Shown one piece after another: positions 11,470-23,494 of a stretch of DNA of 64,000 nt. The stretch is from Epiperipatus broadwayi (lineage: Eukaryota; Onychophora; Udeonychophora; Euonychophora; Peripatidae): positions 7,673,092 through 7,737,091 of the forward strand of contig JAQFVV010000020.1 of the NCBI GenBank assembly GCA_028023455.1, given 5' to 3'. How positions within the stretch are numbered: position 1 is the first letter of the stretch; each line of letters starts with the position of its first letter. A program made the position numbers and the translations under genes. Below the pieces are notes generated by a model. The model ran no database searches. It had not been told where the DNA came from and worked only from the letters and a program-made list of their open reading frames with translations.

Positions 11470-13388
11470 TACTTTTTTCAGGTTGTAATAAGTGTTGGGC
11501 CATTCACAATGTTCAATAAATAAAGATGCAAAACTCCGCAAATCTCAATATCTAGCAATTACCAAACCCAGTGAGTTGTTTTTTTCCTCTATGAGAAACT
11601 GATTGGAGAGGACTTTGTTCTTTAGTTGATTAATTAAAAGTTGTTTTTATCTTTTTACCCATTGTCATCAACTTGTTTAAAGGGAAATACAGTCACATAT
11701 TTATGTTATCAAATATATATGTAAGGCTAAACATACAAATGTTAGATAACATTAATTTCAGTACCACTGATTTGCCACTTTCTTTTGGAATTAATTTACA
11801 TATTTGAATAAACAACCCCCAAAATATTGGGCTTTAGAAAGATATCAATAAATGCATTGTTTGTAAAAATTGAGATAACAAACATCAAAACAATTTTCAA
11901 ATAATTAACAATTTTGTTTAATCATGCTAAATGTTTAAACAGAAATCTATAGAGACTTTGATTTAATTTTAAATAGAAAGATTTTCATTTTTTTACATAT
12001 GCACTGTACTAATTTATATAAGTTCAACAACTCTCAACACAACATCGTTGAGCTTCAGAGTAGATGTGAAAATCATTTCTATTTAATTATGTACTATGCG
12101 TTTGATAATTAAATATGCTTTGATTTAGTAATTATTATTTAAAAAGAATTCAAGTTATTTTAATCACTTACTGATGAAAAAAAAAATCATAATTTTTTAG
12201 GTTTAGATTGTTGTCAGTTTTATAATATTCAGTTTAAATATGCTTTTAGGTTTTCAGAATGAAATAGACTTGAAGATTAAAGTGCAACACAGATTTCATG
12301 TGCTACCCTGTCATTTAAGGGATTAGAAGTTGGGGTATATTAACTAAACTATATAATGTAGTTTATACAAGACTTATTACTGACATATTATAATGATAGT
12401 GGGGGATTTAATTCATGGATGCTGTATAATATTCTGAAAAAATAATGACAAGATTCTAAAACCCACCAGTATATTCATCTTCTAAATATGATTGTACTGA
12501 ATTACTATTTTAAAACCATATCTCTGTTTAATTTAACATGCAAAATAATACTATTATAGTCTTTATAAATGTTTTTATTGTGACTTTGAACATACTTTTT
12601 TTTGGAAGAGGTACACTCTTTATATTATGAAGATTATTTCAAGGACACTTTAAACAGAATTAATATTACTTTTACACTCAAATATGCCATTGTAGTAGCT
12701 TCCTCATCTTTCAAATATTCTTTCACCAGAGATGTATCTTCACAGGAATGTATATGAAGCTGCTAAGTGAAGTAGACTTGTCATTATATCAAGATATTGT
12801 TTTACCAACTCATCTCAATATCCTCTTTCTGGATATTCTACCAAGAGTTTCTTCAAACAACTGAAAAATATAGTATGAAAATGGAACTTTTATAATATAT
12901 ATATATATATTTTCAAATCCAGTAGTCAAACCATTTGGACTTAAGTTTTTTTAGAAAAATATAGATGGCTCATCAACAAATTCAAGGCTGTCCATGGCTA
13001 TTGCTCTAATCTGCTCATAAATAAATTTTAATGTCATATAACCTATACATATGCAATCAAACACAAACTACAAATCACAATGTTAACTCTTGTCAAATCT
13101 ATAAGTTCAGTGGCAAAATTAAAGGGCTTGATGAAGTCAATACAGAAACTACTTTCTGATTGGAATCTCTACAGACTTCTTTATGATTTTAGTAATAATT
13201 AAGTTACATAAAAATATTCATGCAGTAAATAAATAAAATTATTCCAAATTCAAACAAAATTATTGAAAGGAAAAAAAAACCCTCTATAATACAACCAATG
13301 ATTTCACTGCTAAAGCACAATTGTCAAGTGCAAAGACCTAAAAACCATATCACATGCATTAATTACATTCCCCACAGTTTTGAATTAC
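11470..13388. other. AT-rich gene-free stretch
   Basis: No gene is recognised. 12600-13150 is slightly less AT-rich and could belong to the decayed Penelope-like element at 13390, but I could not find a convincing reading frame. Confidence 0.5.
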
Positions 13389-13389
13389 A

Positions 13390-13860
13390 TCTCACACATC
13401 TTTAATATTAATAGATTTCATAAACAAATTAACTGCTTGAGTATCATAAAATTTTAATTCTTTTTTAAATTTCACTCCTTTCAAAGAATACAACCTTAGC
13501 CTCATCAAATCTAATAATATGGCCAGTATCTCTTTCATGGATATATAAAGTAGAATTAGGATATTTATTTTTAATGCTACTTTTATAAAATTTATTCTTT
13601 CATTTAAGCTCAAACTACTCTGACCTATATACAACTTTTTACCAAACAAGGGATAATGTATACTACTCAAGGAATAGTATTTCTGTTAAAAAACTCCTTT
13701 GTATTATTTAATAAATTATTTAAAATGATATCCCTTTTCCAAACAATAAATAAAAATAAATTGGATATTATTTGATTCATTAGAGGGATAAGTTTGAATA
13801 TAAAACACAACAAGAAGATAAGATTTTTATACAAATTGATTAATACTTTAAAAAGGGTTT
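13390..13860 (-). pseudogene. Penelope-like element remnant with broken GIY-YIG endonuclease domain
   Basis: Minus-strand frame 13670-13392 encodes PLFGKKLYIGQSSLSLNERI, which matches the start of a PLE-type GIY-YIG domain: the YIG motif followed by an LNxR segment with the conserved Arg. After a frame change the next frame encodes NSTLYIHERDTGHIIRFDEA followed by KVVFFERSE. This fits the middle and end of the same domain (H..DTGH..FDEAKV). Upstream on the minus strand, 13860-13690 is a further stretch that would fall between reverse transcriptase and endonuclease, but I cannot identify the transcriptase. The frameshift and missing upstream domains mean it is dead. PLEs use reverse transcriptase plus this nuclease for target-primed retrotransposition. 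Confidence 0.6.
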
Positions 13861-13869
13861 GGTAAAGAA

Positions 13870-15045
13870 AAAAGCAGCATCTTGTACATGGAAATATCTG
13901 TCTTTTACTGTTTTTATTTAGTTTTTGTTTTTTCTACAGTTAGAATAGCCATATTTGGGTAATGAATGTCTGTTCATAATGAAGATCAGAAATAAATCTT
14001 TCATAAAATTATGCTACTCTAAATTTTCGCAATTATGTCTATGATAATAAAATTTTACTTTTGTAAATGTATTTTTTTTTGTTTCTGTTTTTATATGTAT
14101 ACTGAATTGTATTTTGATTTTATTTCATTTGATCATTCTACATTTGACATAGAATAAAAACAAAAGAGAAAAATATTTGGTATTCGGAAATCTAAAACTA
14201 CTGCTGAAGATAGGGAAAGAATTATATGAATTATAAAAAAATAAAGTCCATTAGAATCACATCTTAGTGACACTATTGAAATATACATAAAAAATTTTAT
14301 ATTTTGTTTATTGTCAAACATTTATTTAATAATTTTATAATGCATCCATTATTTAAAAAAATAATCAAAATTTAAATTATATTTTTAGTTAAACAATGAA
14401 TTTTTTGCTTCAGATCAAGTTTGTTTATATATATCATTAAAATCAGTCAACACTTAGCCAATCCAGCATCAGTAACAATCAATAATCTCAACCTATTGTC
14501 ATGGCAACCATTTTTTAACAACAAACATATATATATATTTAAATATGTCAATATGTGGAAATATTTGTTAGATTTTCACATTATAAAATCACTAAAAATG
14601 TCAATGGACAGTAATTAATAAAAATAGCAAACTATAAACATTTTCTACATTCAAAGTATATGCTTTTATATGTAATCTCTAGATGTTATGTAGAGACTAA
14701 AGTGATATAGTATTTATTTATGTATATATAAATTGAAACATTACAGTATGACTGTAGATTGGCTATTATCAATTTAAAAATTGTAAAATTTTATTGGTTT
14801 TAATTTTTGTAGTTAAGCAAATGTATTCATTGCTGTCAATAGTTGTAGAGCATAGAATATAATCATTATCATATTTAAATAGTCTCTCATACCAATGTTT
14901 ATAAAAAATATATAATTTTATAAAGAATTTTGAATAGCTTTCTCATCAGATTTTTTAAGAATAGACTTCTGTATTTTGTTATCGAGGAATAAAATTATCA
15001 ATTATATAAATCAAAAGAAGTACTCATATATATATATATATATAA
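13870..15045. other. AT-rich stretch with a short dispersed repeat
   Basis: No gene is seen. 14475-14515 (CAATAATCTCAACC...GTCATGGCAACC) matches segments at 34331-34392 and 38394-38457, so it is a piece of a dispersed repeat. A TATATA run occurs at about 15027-15044. Confidence 0.5.
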
Positions 15046-15051
15046 CAAATA

Positions 15052-16253
15052 CACCTGGGTCTCTTTTTATGTGGTAGATAGGTCCTACAGAAAACCCACA
15101 TTTAAAAAATCACACAAAAATAGATTTACCTTGAAAAATGTGGGATACGTTCCATAATTTTCAAAATTCGCATAAATCCAAAGCAACAAGGTAAAATTAT
15201 TTTAAAATTCACGTAAAAAAAAGGAAATAAAGTATGATTAATAAAAAATTTCAAATATTTGAAAAAAATTGATAAAAGACAAACTTTTTTTTATTTATTT
15301 TATTAACTATTTAATTTTATTCAAAATTATATATTTTTATGTGTAATTTGTTTTACATTTTTTCATACGTATTTTAATCATTATCACTATTTGACAATAT
15401 GCAGTTCATTTGTGATCTGGTAAGAAATCAGATTCATCACAAGAGGAAATACAATTAGTGCCAACTTAAGTCTCATGCTGTGTTAATGGTTTTCTATCGA
15501 TAATGTAATCGGTAATTAAACTTTGAGATGATGATTTTACTAATTGTTTACAAAGCTCATGATATCCAGACTGCTATGTCTAGCTGTTAGAGAATGCACT
15601 TCCATGAGTGCAACTATATATATAACACACTTCCACAAGTGTGTTAATACTGACTAATGGTTAAATTTTTATTTATACACATATATACATGGAGAAACTT
15701 TTAGACAGAAAAAAGTTACAAGTAAAAATATTTAAAAACTTTTAAAGGTACAAGTAGAAATTAAAAGTTCTTAAATATTTTTACTTGTAACTTTTTTCTA
15801 TCTAAAAGTTTCTCCATGTATATATGTGTATAAAAGAAAATATAAACATACACATATATAACACCAACATACAACTATTTAGCTCTTGTTAGAATTTAAG
15901 AACTCATTCATAATTCATGTCATTAAAAAAGAAAATGATTTTCCAATTAATTAGAAAGTTGAAGACTTTCTCTAATCATTTTTGCTGTGAAACGAACAGA
16001 TTCCACTTCTGTTTTATTATCTTTTCTAAATCTTGTACAGTGTCTAAATTTATTGCCAAACCTTTTTCCAACAGGCATTTAAAGTATGTAAAATTTAATG
16101 CATGTATATAAAATGGGGAAATCCCGATTTTAAGTGAAATATGAACTTCTTTATTGCATAAAAGAAAACCGCATAAAAAGATATTAAAAAGAAACATGAA
16201 TCGCATAACTTCAAAATCCATTAAAAAAATTCGCACAAAAAGAAACCCAGGTG
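15052..16253 (+). mobile_element. 1.2-kb TA-target MITE, CACCTGGGTC ends, copy 1
   Basis: The ends are CACCTGGGTCTCTTTTT at 15052 and AAAAAGAAACCCAGGTG ending at 16253. TA dinucleotides lie directly outside both (15050-15051 and 16254-16255). The element matches the one at 59920-61120 read on the opposite strand: the subterminal GTAGATAGGT, ATTCGCATAAA, and the internal AAGAGGAAATACAA and GTGTTAATGGTTTTCT are shared. No transposase is visible (open frames of 64 and 86 codons are unrecognised), so it is non-autonomous. The TA duplication points to the Tc1/mariner superfamily, possibly pogo/Tigger-like. A second hairpin element lies inside it. Confidence 0.75.
15676..15830. repeat. Nested hairpin element inside the TA MITE
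   Basis: The arms 15676-15735 (TACACATATATACATGGAGA... to AAATATTTAA) and 15771-15830 are inverted copies of about 60 bp each. One clear mismatch is visible (GACAG versus GATAG). The loop is about 35 bp. I did not find this hairpin in the sister MITE at 59920-61120, so it is probably a separate small fold-back insertion. Confidence 0.8.
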
Positions 16254-16383
16254 TAATTCAAAAATAGAAATATAAAATAGAATAATAAATCCAATATTAC
16301 AATACTAAATTATTTTATTTGTAGAATAAACAGTTCTTACATTCTATATGCTATGTGTATGTTAGCATACATGTTTAGATTTT

Positions 16384-16485
16384 TTTTTTCATGTGTCATA
16401 GCATCGGCCAGAAAGTGAACCCGCTAATCTGGGACAATTGCTTGTAAGGCAGATGTGCTAACCTCTCGACCACCAATGATTGACG
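16384..16485 (-). mobile_element. tRNA-headed SINE with 13-bp target duplication
   Basis: On the minus strand it reads ATTGGTGGTCGAGAGGTTAG (A box TGGTCGAGAGG), then CTTACAAGCAATTGTCCC, then a degraded B-box region and GATGCTATGACACATG with an A-run tail. ATGTTTAGATTTT is repeated exactly on both sides (16371-16383 and 16486-16498), a clear target-site duplication. Same family as 11355 and 17522. Confidence 0.85.
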
Positions 16486-16499
16486 ATGTTTAGATTTTT

Positions 16500-17510
16500 A
16501 TTTAGCAAAGATTGATTTAGTTGCTAGAATATTTAATAAACAGTAAATTATTTATTTAAAAGTCAACTTAAATTTAATTGAATAAATATCTGAGAAATTT
16601 TAAGATTTATTTATTTTGAATGAATATTTGTAAAGATTATTTTTTAAAACCCGGAAATAGAAAATGAAGCAGTTAAAAAAAACTGAAATTATTTTTTTTC
16701 TTCATTTTTGAAAATTATCTCTTAAGTTTTACCACCTTAATTCAAAAATTTTAACTCTAACATTTTGCCCCGTAAAAACCAAGATGACTGCTTCCAATAT
16801 TTTGCAGAAAAATGAAGAATCTCCCAATGCATGATGGAGAATATTATATAATCTAAATGTCATGTGATAACTTGTATAAAGAGTGGAGTTTGGCAAATGC
16901 AGACAGTCTGTACTAGTTTTCGGTGCATGTAAGGTTGTAAACAGGTTCAAAACTTTAAATAGCCATTTTCTTTTATCTATATGATGGCAAACTGAGCTTA
17001 CCAATAAGCAGATGCCTTTGCTGACTTTTTTGCATCGTTCTAGGAGAAAGATAGTCATCAACAAATAACCAAAAACCACCGCCAATTAATTAATTAATTT
17101 ATTAATTCTTTATTTCAAGAAATCTCATTTATTATAGCCAACTGTAGTAGAAAAATAGATAAATTGACTTGTGGGATGCTGTTCCATTGTTTCAACAATC
17201 TGACGCTGGAGTTCTTCAATTGAAAAGTAATGGTAAATAGCTGGTATATTTTTTAGAAAATTATATTTATTTATTTTTAAACAAGTTGCTGATATTTATT
17301 TTCAAAATTATTATAAAACAAATTATTTTCTTCACTACAAGAAAAGATATATATTTACCTCAATATGTAAATTCATATTGTCTTCAGTTATGAAAGGAAA
17401 CATATTTTGAATAATAATTTTTTTAAACTCAAATATGACTCCATATAAATTTGTTGCTAGAGAAATGAATTTTGATTCAAAAGTGATAAAAATCTTTTGT
17501 TTATGAATAA
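16500..17510. other. AT-rich stretch, unrecognised open frame
   Basis: The 118-codon minus frame at 16729-17085 is one of the longer open frames in the window. Its translation shows no motif I know, and its base use is only mildly less AT-rich than its surroundings. I do not call it a gene. Confidence 0.45.
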
Positions 17511-17521
17511 TAAACTATCTA

Positions 17522-17627
17522 GTCTTGCATTGGTGGTCAAGAGGTCAGCGCGACAGCCTTGCACTTGCAGGCAGTTGCCCGGGTTGCGGGTTCGCATCCC
17601 GGCCGATGCTATGACACTTAAAAAAAA
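17522..17627 (+). mobile_element. tRNA-headed SINE, best-preserved copy
   Basis: The A box TGGTCAAGAGG starts at about 17531 and matches TRGYNNARNGG. The B-box region GCGGGTTCGCATCCCGG lies near 17586-17602; its core GGTTCGCATCC has C for the usual A. The stretch ends GATGCTATGACACTT plus an A tail. AAACTATCTA flanks it on both sides (17512-17521 and 17628-17637) as a 10-bp target duplication. The short length, about 106 bp, means almost no non-tRNA body. This layout resembles tRNA-derived retroposons described from octopus, but I cannot confirm the subfamily. Confidence 0.85.
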
Positions 17628-17639
17628 AACTATCTACTT

Positions 17640-18410
17640 TATCAGAGATACTATCAGAATTATTGATATCATGGATTAAAAATTGATAAATGAATGGATT
17701 AATTTTATATCTTAAATTAATGAAGTAAGGAATGCTAACATTTTGGATAAAATTATAACATCTGTTCAAAGGAATTTAATTGATGTGGGCTTAAGGAATT
17801 GCATTATGGAATATTAATGCTAAATATTTAAATATCATTCCTGAATTGGGGATCATCAAAGCAATATTAAATATAATAAATATCCAATTTATAAGCAATC
17901 TTAAAAACATATTGTGTTAAATATAGACTATCTTAGATTAACAAGTATTCTAAAATAGAATTTATTACTCCTTATGCTGTTTCCAGAAAGGATGATATTA
18001 CAAAAGTGAAATTAATTAGGTAGTAAACCAGATGGATTATTTAATACATTTTCTCTAATATTATACTTGTAATTAATGTAATAACGTTTTCTCAGATATT
18101 ACTATGCTCAGGTATTTTTATTCAATATTATTATTATTGTTCAGAATAAATGGAATTAAATGTGGTTTACTTTAGGCTTAGGTTGTACAAATGTAAATAA
18201 TTATCAAACTTAAATAAAAATGCTATATGTTGCCAATGTTAATAATGTTTTATGAGTTCTTAAAATTTCAACTTCAAAGTTAAGTGGAGTTAATTATTCT
18301 TATGTAGATGAGTAAATCTGTAAAGAATATTTTATGCATCACTCATATGTTAGTATTAATTTTTCATTTTTATATAGCATATAACAAGGCAGTCTAATAA
18401 TATAATTATA
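17640..18410. other. AT-rich gene-free stretch
   Basis: I see nothing recognisable. There is no reading frame above 75 codons and no clear repeat end. Confidence 0.6.
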
Positions 18411-18413
18411 TTT

Positions 18414-18617
18414 TTCATATGACCACTACCTCTGTGTGTGTGACAATACATATAGTGAGTTTTGAATGTTTTAACAATAGTTATACACAAGCATAAGATG
18501 GGGATATTGGATGAGTAGGCACTAGATGGTGATTTTATGCACAAGCCTTCTGGCATCCATTGATTATTCTAGCTTACTGTGTGTGGCAATACGTATAGTG
18601 AGTTTTGCCTGTTTTAA
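18414..18617 (-). mobile_element. F2 fold-back element, internally deleted copy
   Basis: It carries the F2 landmarks ACAATAGTTATACACAAGCATAAG, GGGGATATTGGATGAGTAGGC, TATGCACAAGCCTTCTGGC and the terminal GTGAGTTTTGCCTGTTTTAA at 18617. The middle of the element is missing, and a second terminal piece (ATAGTGAGTTTTGAATGTTTTAAC) lies near 18452. The 66-codon frame at 18356-18556 is repeat sequence. Confidence 0.65.
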
Positions 18618-19102
18618 CAATAATTACATTTTGTTAGTGAAGTAGCACTATTAACATTTAACCATGCAAATGAATACAGTAAAAGATCTTGAGGCAAAAT
18701 GAATAAGCCCAATGTGGTAAATATCATGTAGGTATACTAAGCAATGATTTGTACTTCCTTCTCTTTAAAGAGTGAAAACTTCTCCAACATTATTAAATGA
18801 GGTTGATTAATAATTGATTAGTCAGTGAGACAAACTAATTAAGAATGACTATAAAACATCTTTTATAATTATGATGATAATTATTATCCTCCAGTATTTG
18901 AGTTGAGGATTATTTATTTTGAAATAATAAACAACGTATTCCTATTTAATAGTAGTCGCTTCACAACACCATCCTGAGTTCAAATTAGACTTAGAAAACA
19001 AACAGTAATATTTATTAAAAATTTTATATAATTTTCTTTTATTGGTATTATTCATTTTAATCATTTATTTTATATTATGTAATAAATATAATCACTAAAT
19101 AT

Positions 19103-19265
19103 ACATATTTTGTGCCAAACCAGCACTCATGTGTGTGGTAATGTGTATCAGTAGTATGAGAAAGTATGGATAGTGAAGGGGCTTGAAAGTATGAGTTCAA
19201 ATCCTCTATATTTACAATTAGGCTCCAGGCATAAGAGGGCCTGGTATTTCAAATCTTACATATTA
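19103..19265 (+). repeat. R1 SINE-like repeat, 3' part
   Basis: It contains ATTTTGTGCCAAACCAGCACTC, TGTGTGTGGTAATGTG, AGTATGGATAGTGAAGGGGC and GAAAGTATGAGTTCAAATCC, the last resembling a B box. The tail differs from the copies at 1-1605 and resembles the copy at 38890-39190. Confidence 0.6.
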
Positions 19266-19519
19266 TGTAATAAAAATAATTGTTCATTTTAATATTTCTC
19301 TTTTATTAAAGAAACATCACCACTGCATATTCATAATATAAAGATTATATTTAAGGTATTATCCTACATATAAAATGTATTTTGGATTAAATATATCACT
19401 ATTGAATTAATTCTATCTGAAATATAAAAGTATTGGGTAAGATGATGTACATAATATCCCTTTTACATTGTTATATCATAAAATGCGTACACATTCTTTA
19501 CATATATGTATTTATTTTC

Positions 19520-19776
19520 TTAAACAAGACAAAACTTCCCATATAGTAGTGCCATCCTGTGCCAACCAGAGTAATCAATGGATGCCAGAAGGCTTGTGCA
19601 TAAAATCTCTCAGATCCAAGGTCCTCACTGACGAGGGCCACAAGCCAGAAACTAGTCTGGGGATATTGGATGAGTAGCCATTAGATAGGGATATTATGCA
19701 CAAGCCTTCTGGCAACCATTGATTGCTCTGGTTGACACAGGATGGCACTACTGTATGGAGAGTTTTGCCTTGTTTA
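19520..19776. mobile_element. F2 fold-back element, minimal inverted-repeat form
   Basis: The left arm 19520-19608 (TTAAACAAGACAAAACTTCC, then GTGCCATCCTGTGCCAACC, then AATGGATGCCAGAAGGC) and the right arm 19690-19776 (reading outward to GAGTTTTGCCTTGTTTA) are inverted copies of about 87 bp. The centre holds GGTCCTCACTGACGAGGGCC and GAAACTAGTCTGGGGATATTGG. The arms make up most of the element, the classic fold-back form. No coding capacity. Confidence 0.75.
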
Positions 19777-19779
19777 TTA

Positions 19780-22080
19780 ACAATTATGTGCTAGTATAGA
19801 TGGTGATCATGTGATATTTATTTTCTTATTTTATATCACCCTAAAATAAATTATTAATAAACTTTGTACTTACATTTTTAGCCTTAGTTTTAAAATACAG
19901 ATTAATTTACTCTTAGATAGGTTGTAGTAAGAAACAATATATTTGTAAAGATATTTATTACTAAAATAGAATAAGACTAAATGTACACATGTTATTGAAT
20001 AACCATGAGAAATATATTTATCATTTTATTAAATGCGAATGCTAATTAAAGTACAGAATAATTTTAACATCTGTGAAAATAAATAAAACTTGTATGTATA
20101 ATAACTGCAAGTCAAGTGAGGGATAGCAGATGCACTTCTCTTTCTGTCTCAACTGAAATCTCAGCTCTTTATGAGTTTCAGATTTGGCATATTTTGACTG
20201 TGGTCTCATCTTTCTTTATAGGTTTCAATATATTGAAATAATAAGCCTGATAGGGTTTTTAACTTGAAATAATTTTTTTAAAAATGTCTTTTGGTTTTCT
20301 CAAAATATTGTTTGCTGATAATTGTATTATATTATTCCAGTTCAAATACAAAATGTTCTTTATAGTTTGAATTAGTAATTGTTTAAAAAAATATGATGGA
20401 AGAAATATCTTTAGCATCTTTTAATTTGGAACATTATCAGATTGAGAATGGAGTGAAATACCTTAATGACTTTTTAGGTAGGAAAATAAACTTACATATT
20501 TAGATGCGTTTACAGTCTTCATTATGTTACTGCTACATTTCACAGTTTAAAAGTTAAAGTACTTCATTATAGTAAGGCATATTATAACATAGAGACACTG
20601 AAAATAAATCATTTAAAAATGCTTCATAAGAATGTAAAATTACAATGTCAAGATCTCCAATTTTATGAACATCCTGTTATTCACTCTACCACTATAATAG
20701 CACATCTTTTGTCAAACTTAGCACTTGAAGTGGAATAATGGCAGCAAATTCCATGAAAAATTATATGCTATGGTGAACTTCAATATGGTTTTATGAGAGA
20801 GACAAACTTCATTTCTATTAATAAAGATTAGCTCAAATATATTCTAACAAAATACAATATATGTTGCATTCATCAATAGAAAATAGCTGAGGATAAAATA
20901 CAGTGAAAGATACCATTAGATAAGGTACTGAAGCCTTCCAAAGTGAAGGTTTTGTGGGAGAAATTAAAAGACAGCATCTTAAGGTGTCAAGTGAATCGCA
21001 AATGATATGTGTGGACATATTTTTCATAAAAAGTTTGCAAAACGATCATAAACATCAATTTAAGAATGACCCTATTTATTTACTTATAACTGCTAAGAAT
21101 TATAAGATATATGTGTTGACTTTTGCTATTGTTCTTTATTAGCTTAATCGCTGATTATTAATATTACAGTTTATAAACATAGTGCTGTATAAAATAAATA
21201 TCTTATTTTACATTAAAAAAATGTTATTAATAATCATATAACAATATAACATTACTTGTATTTAATTTAACCTTCATTATATATTATTTTATTTAATTAC
21301 TACAAATTTATTCAATAAATTTGCAAAATTAAAAAAGTAAAAAAAAACCTTTTATGTATTAGAATGTAACTTTTCAGTTATTTAAGCAATTTTCTTTGAA
21401 AATGTTGTTTATACTAAAAGTTTAAAAAATATCGTTTATTTGTACTCTTTATTCAAATAAATTTTAAGATAAAATAAACTACATATTTAAGAAAAATAAT
21501 TCTGCATAAGAAAACCAAAAATTGGCAAGGATGGTAAAAACAGATTTATTAATAATTTATTAAGGTCATTCAATTCTGATAAATAACTTTACTATATATA
21601 TACTGCTGTTAATAATGTTAATATTTAGTTCTTAATTATATATTGTAACCGGTTGGGTTACATAGTACACCAATAATAATATAGTGTGTGTGCATATATA
21701 TATAAAGTAAAGGAAAAGTAGAAATGAACATAGAATAAAGTTTTTTAGATTTTTTTTAATATTTCCTAAAATAAAATAATAATAAGTGTTAAATAATAAC
21801 TCTGATTTAAAATAAAAATTGTTTTATAAATTAAACTTTTAAAAGGTCTGAATAAATATAAATATTGTATTATTATTATTATTATTATTATTGTTATTCT
21901 GATTTTGAAATGTAAAAACACCATACTTATTTTTTGGAATTTTTTAATTAATTAAACAAAATTTTTATCTAATAGAAATCCTCTAAGCAAAAACATGTAT
22001 ATAGATTCCAAGGGATTAAAGAGATAAAAATAAAATTCTGTTTTTAATCAAGGTGTTGTTATAACAACTCAGATGATTTT
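19780..22080. other. AT-rich gene-free stretch
   Basis: No gene is recognised. 20640-21050 is slightly less AT-rich but its frames are broken. An ATT microsatellite lies at 21870-21893. Confidence 0.5.
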
Positions 22081-22084
22081 ATAA

Positions 22085-22500
22085 AAAGGGCTGATAAAAA
22101 ATATCAGTCAGTCTGGATAATAATTTTTGTAAGAACGGTCAGCTGAAAATTGGTTTCAATATTTTACTGCAACTTGATAAAGTGCAGCAGTTGGTTTTAG
22201 CTGACCAGAGAATTTGCAGAATAGCTACCATAAACGGATGTAGTTGAAGGCAAGATAATAGACTGTTTTCCTTAGCAGGAGTTTGAATTCACATGGAGAA
22301 AATGACCCACTTCTTTATGCTGTAATTCATAGCCTTAAACATGGAAAGGACAGCTGCTTGCCTGGAACAGTTCTACACAGATGGGAGACCAACTACAGAC
22401 CAACGTTTTACCTGGATTACATCTTTCCTGATTATGACAGTCACTAAAATCCAAACTCACCAAGAAAAATCTTCCAGCTTGCGGAAGAATTAATTACATG
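22085..22500. other. Less AT-rich segment, unidentified
   Basis: This stretch (AAGAACGGTCAGCTG, GACAGCTGCTTGCCTGGAAC, GATGGGAGACCAACTACAGACC) has clearly higher GC than its flanks. No frame stays open for more than a few dozen codons. It could be a non-coding exon, an untranslated region or an unrecognised repeat. Confidence 0.3.
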
Positions 22501-23084
22501 TATGCTGCATCAGATATATTCAGAAAAGCACAGATAAACATATATATAGCTGGTGAATTATTTTAAAATGTCATATAAAAATAGACATATATGGAACAAT
22601 ATTATTTTAAGTCAGTTAAAAATCTATATTTAAAAGAATATAAAGTAATTTTGCTTGAATTATAATTAAGAATCAAAAATAATTCATTAACCATCTGATT
22701 TCAAAGACAAAAGAGATGTTTTTGAACAATAATTCTCTTGGACATTATTTTGAAAAATTTATATTAAAAAAAAAGTAAAGAATCGATTATTCAATAATTT
22801 AATTTAAAAAACATTGATAATTAATCAACAAATACCTGTCAAAAATTGACTATACTTTTTTTAAGGAAAAAAAAATTATAAATTGAAACTAATTTTAAAT
22901 TACAGTATATCTATATTTTGTTTATACACACACATATATATGTATAACATTTGTGCATATTTTCCAAAGAATTTAATAATGAAAATATAATATTATTGCT
23001 GTTAAGTTAAAATATGATGTAAACATCAGTGTATGTAAAATTACATTTTGAAAGTGATGCATGAATTTGTACTTTTTAAGTTTG

Positions 23085-23490
23085 TGGTGGGTGTATGGTT
23101 GATCAGGGCTGTGTGGATGCAATGTGTTTATGGTGTTCCAAAGTATATGCTCAGCACTGTCTAGACCTTGATATTGAGCTCCCAGGGTAGTCCAGCAGTG
23201 TATATGTAGGCCCCATGAATAGGCCTTGGTCTCATGAATAGACCTCTTCTAAAGCCCCTAAGACTCACAAGAGATGAGCAGGGCTGGCTCAGTGCCTGAT
23301 ATTTTTGTGGACAATCTGTCTAGGTACTTAGAAGGGACAGTGCTTAAAAATGAGGTATTTTCTCGTGAAATCATGGGGCATTGTGTGCTTGGTCCATGCT
23401 TGACTATCTACTTATCATGGCATGAAGAGCTGCACTTCACATATTCACTTTTCCTCTCTCACCTTGCCTACTTCATCAGCATTAACTAAT
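23085..23490. other. Less AT-rich segment with internal duplication
   Basis: A GC-richer island (GTGGTGGGTGTATGG, GAGCTCCCAGGGTAGTCC). CATGAATAGGCCTTGG is followed by CATGAATAGACCTC, so a short unit is duplicated near 23215-23247. The frame at 23274-23489 (71 codons, plus) has no recognisable domain. It may be a diverged repeat; I cannot assign it. Confidence 0.3.
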
Positions 23491-23494
23491 CAAG

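Noticed and set aside
16729-17085. 118-codon minus-strand frame
   Set aside because: No recognisable motif and no supporting context. One such frame in 64 kb is not surprising.
17522-17627. Functional tRNA gene
   Set aside because: It has A- and B-box-like parts, but the stem halves do not clearly pair, there is an A tail, and flanking target duplications mark a SINE.
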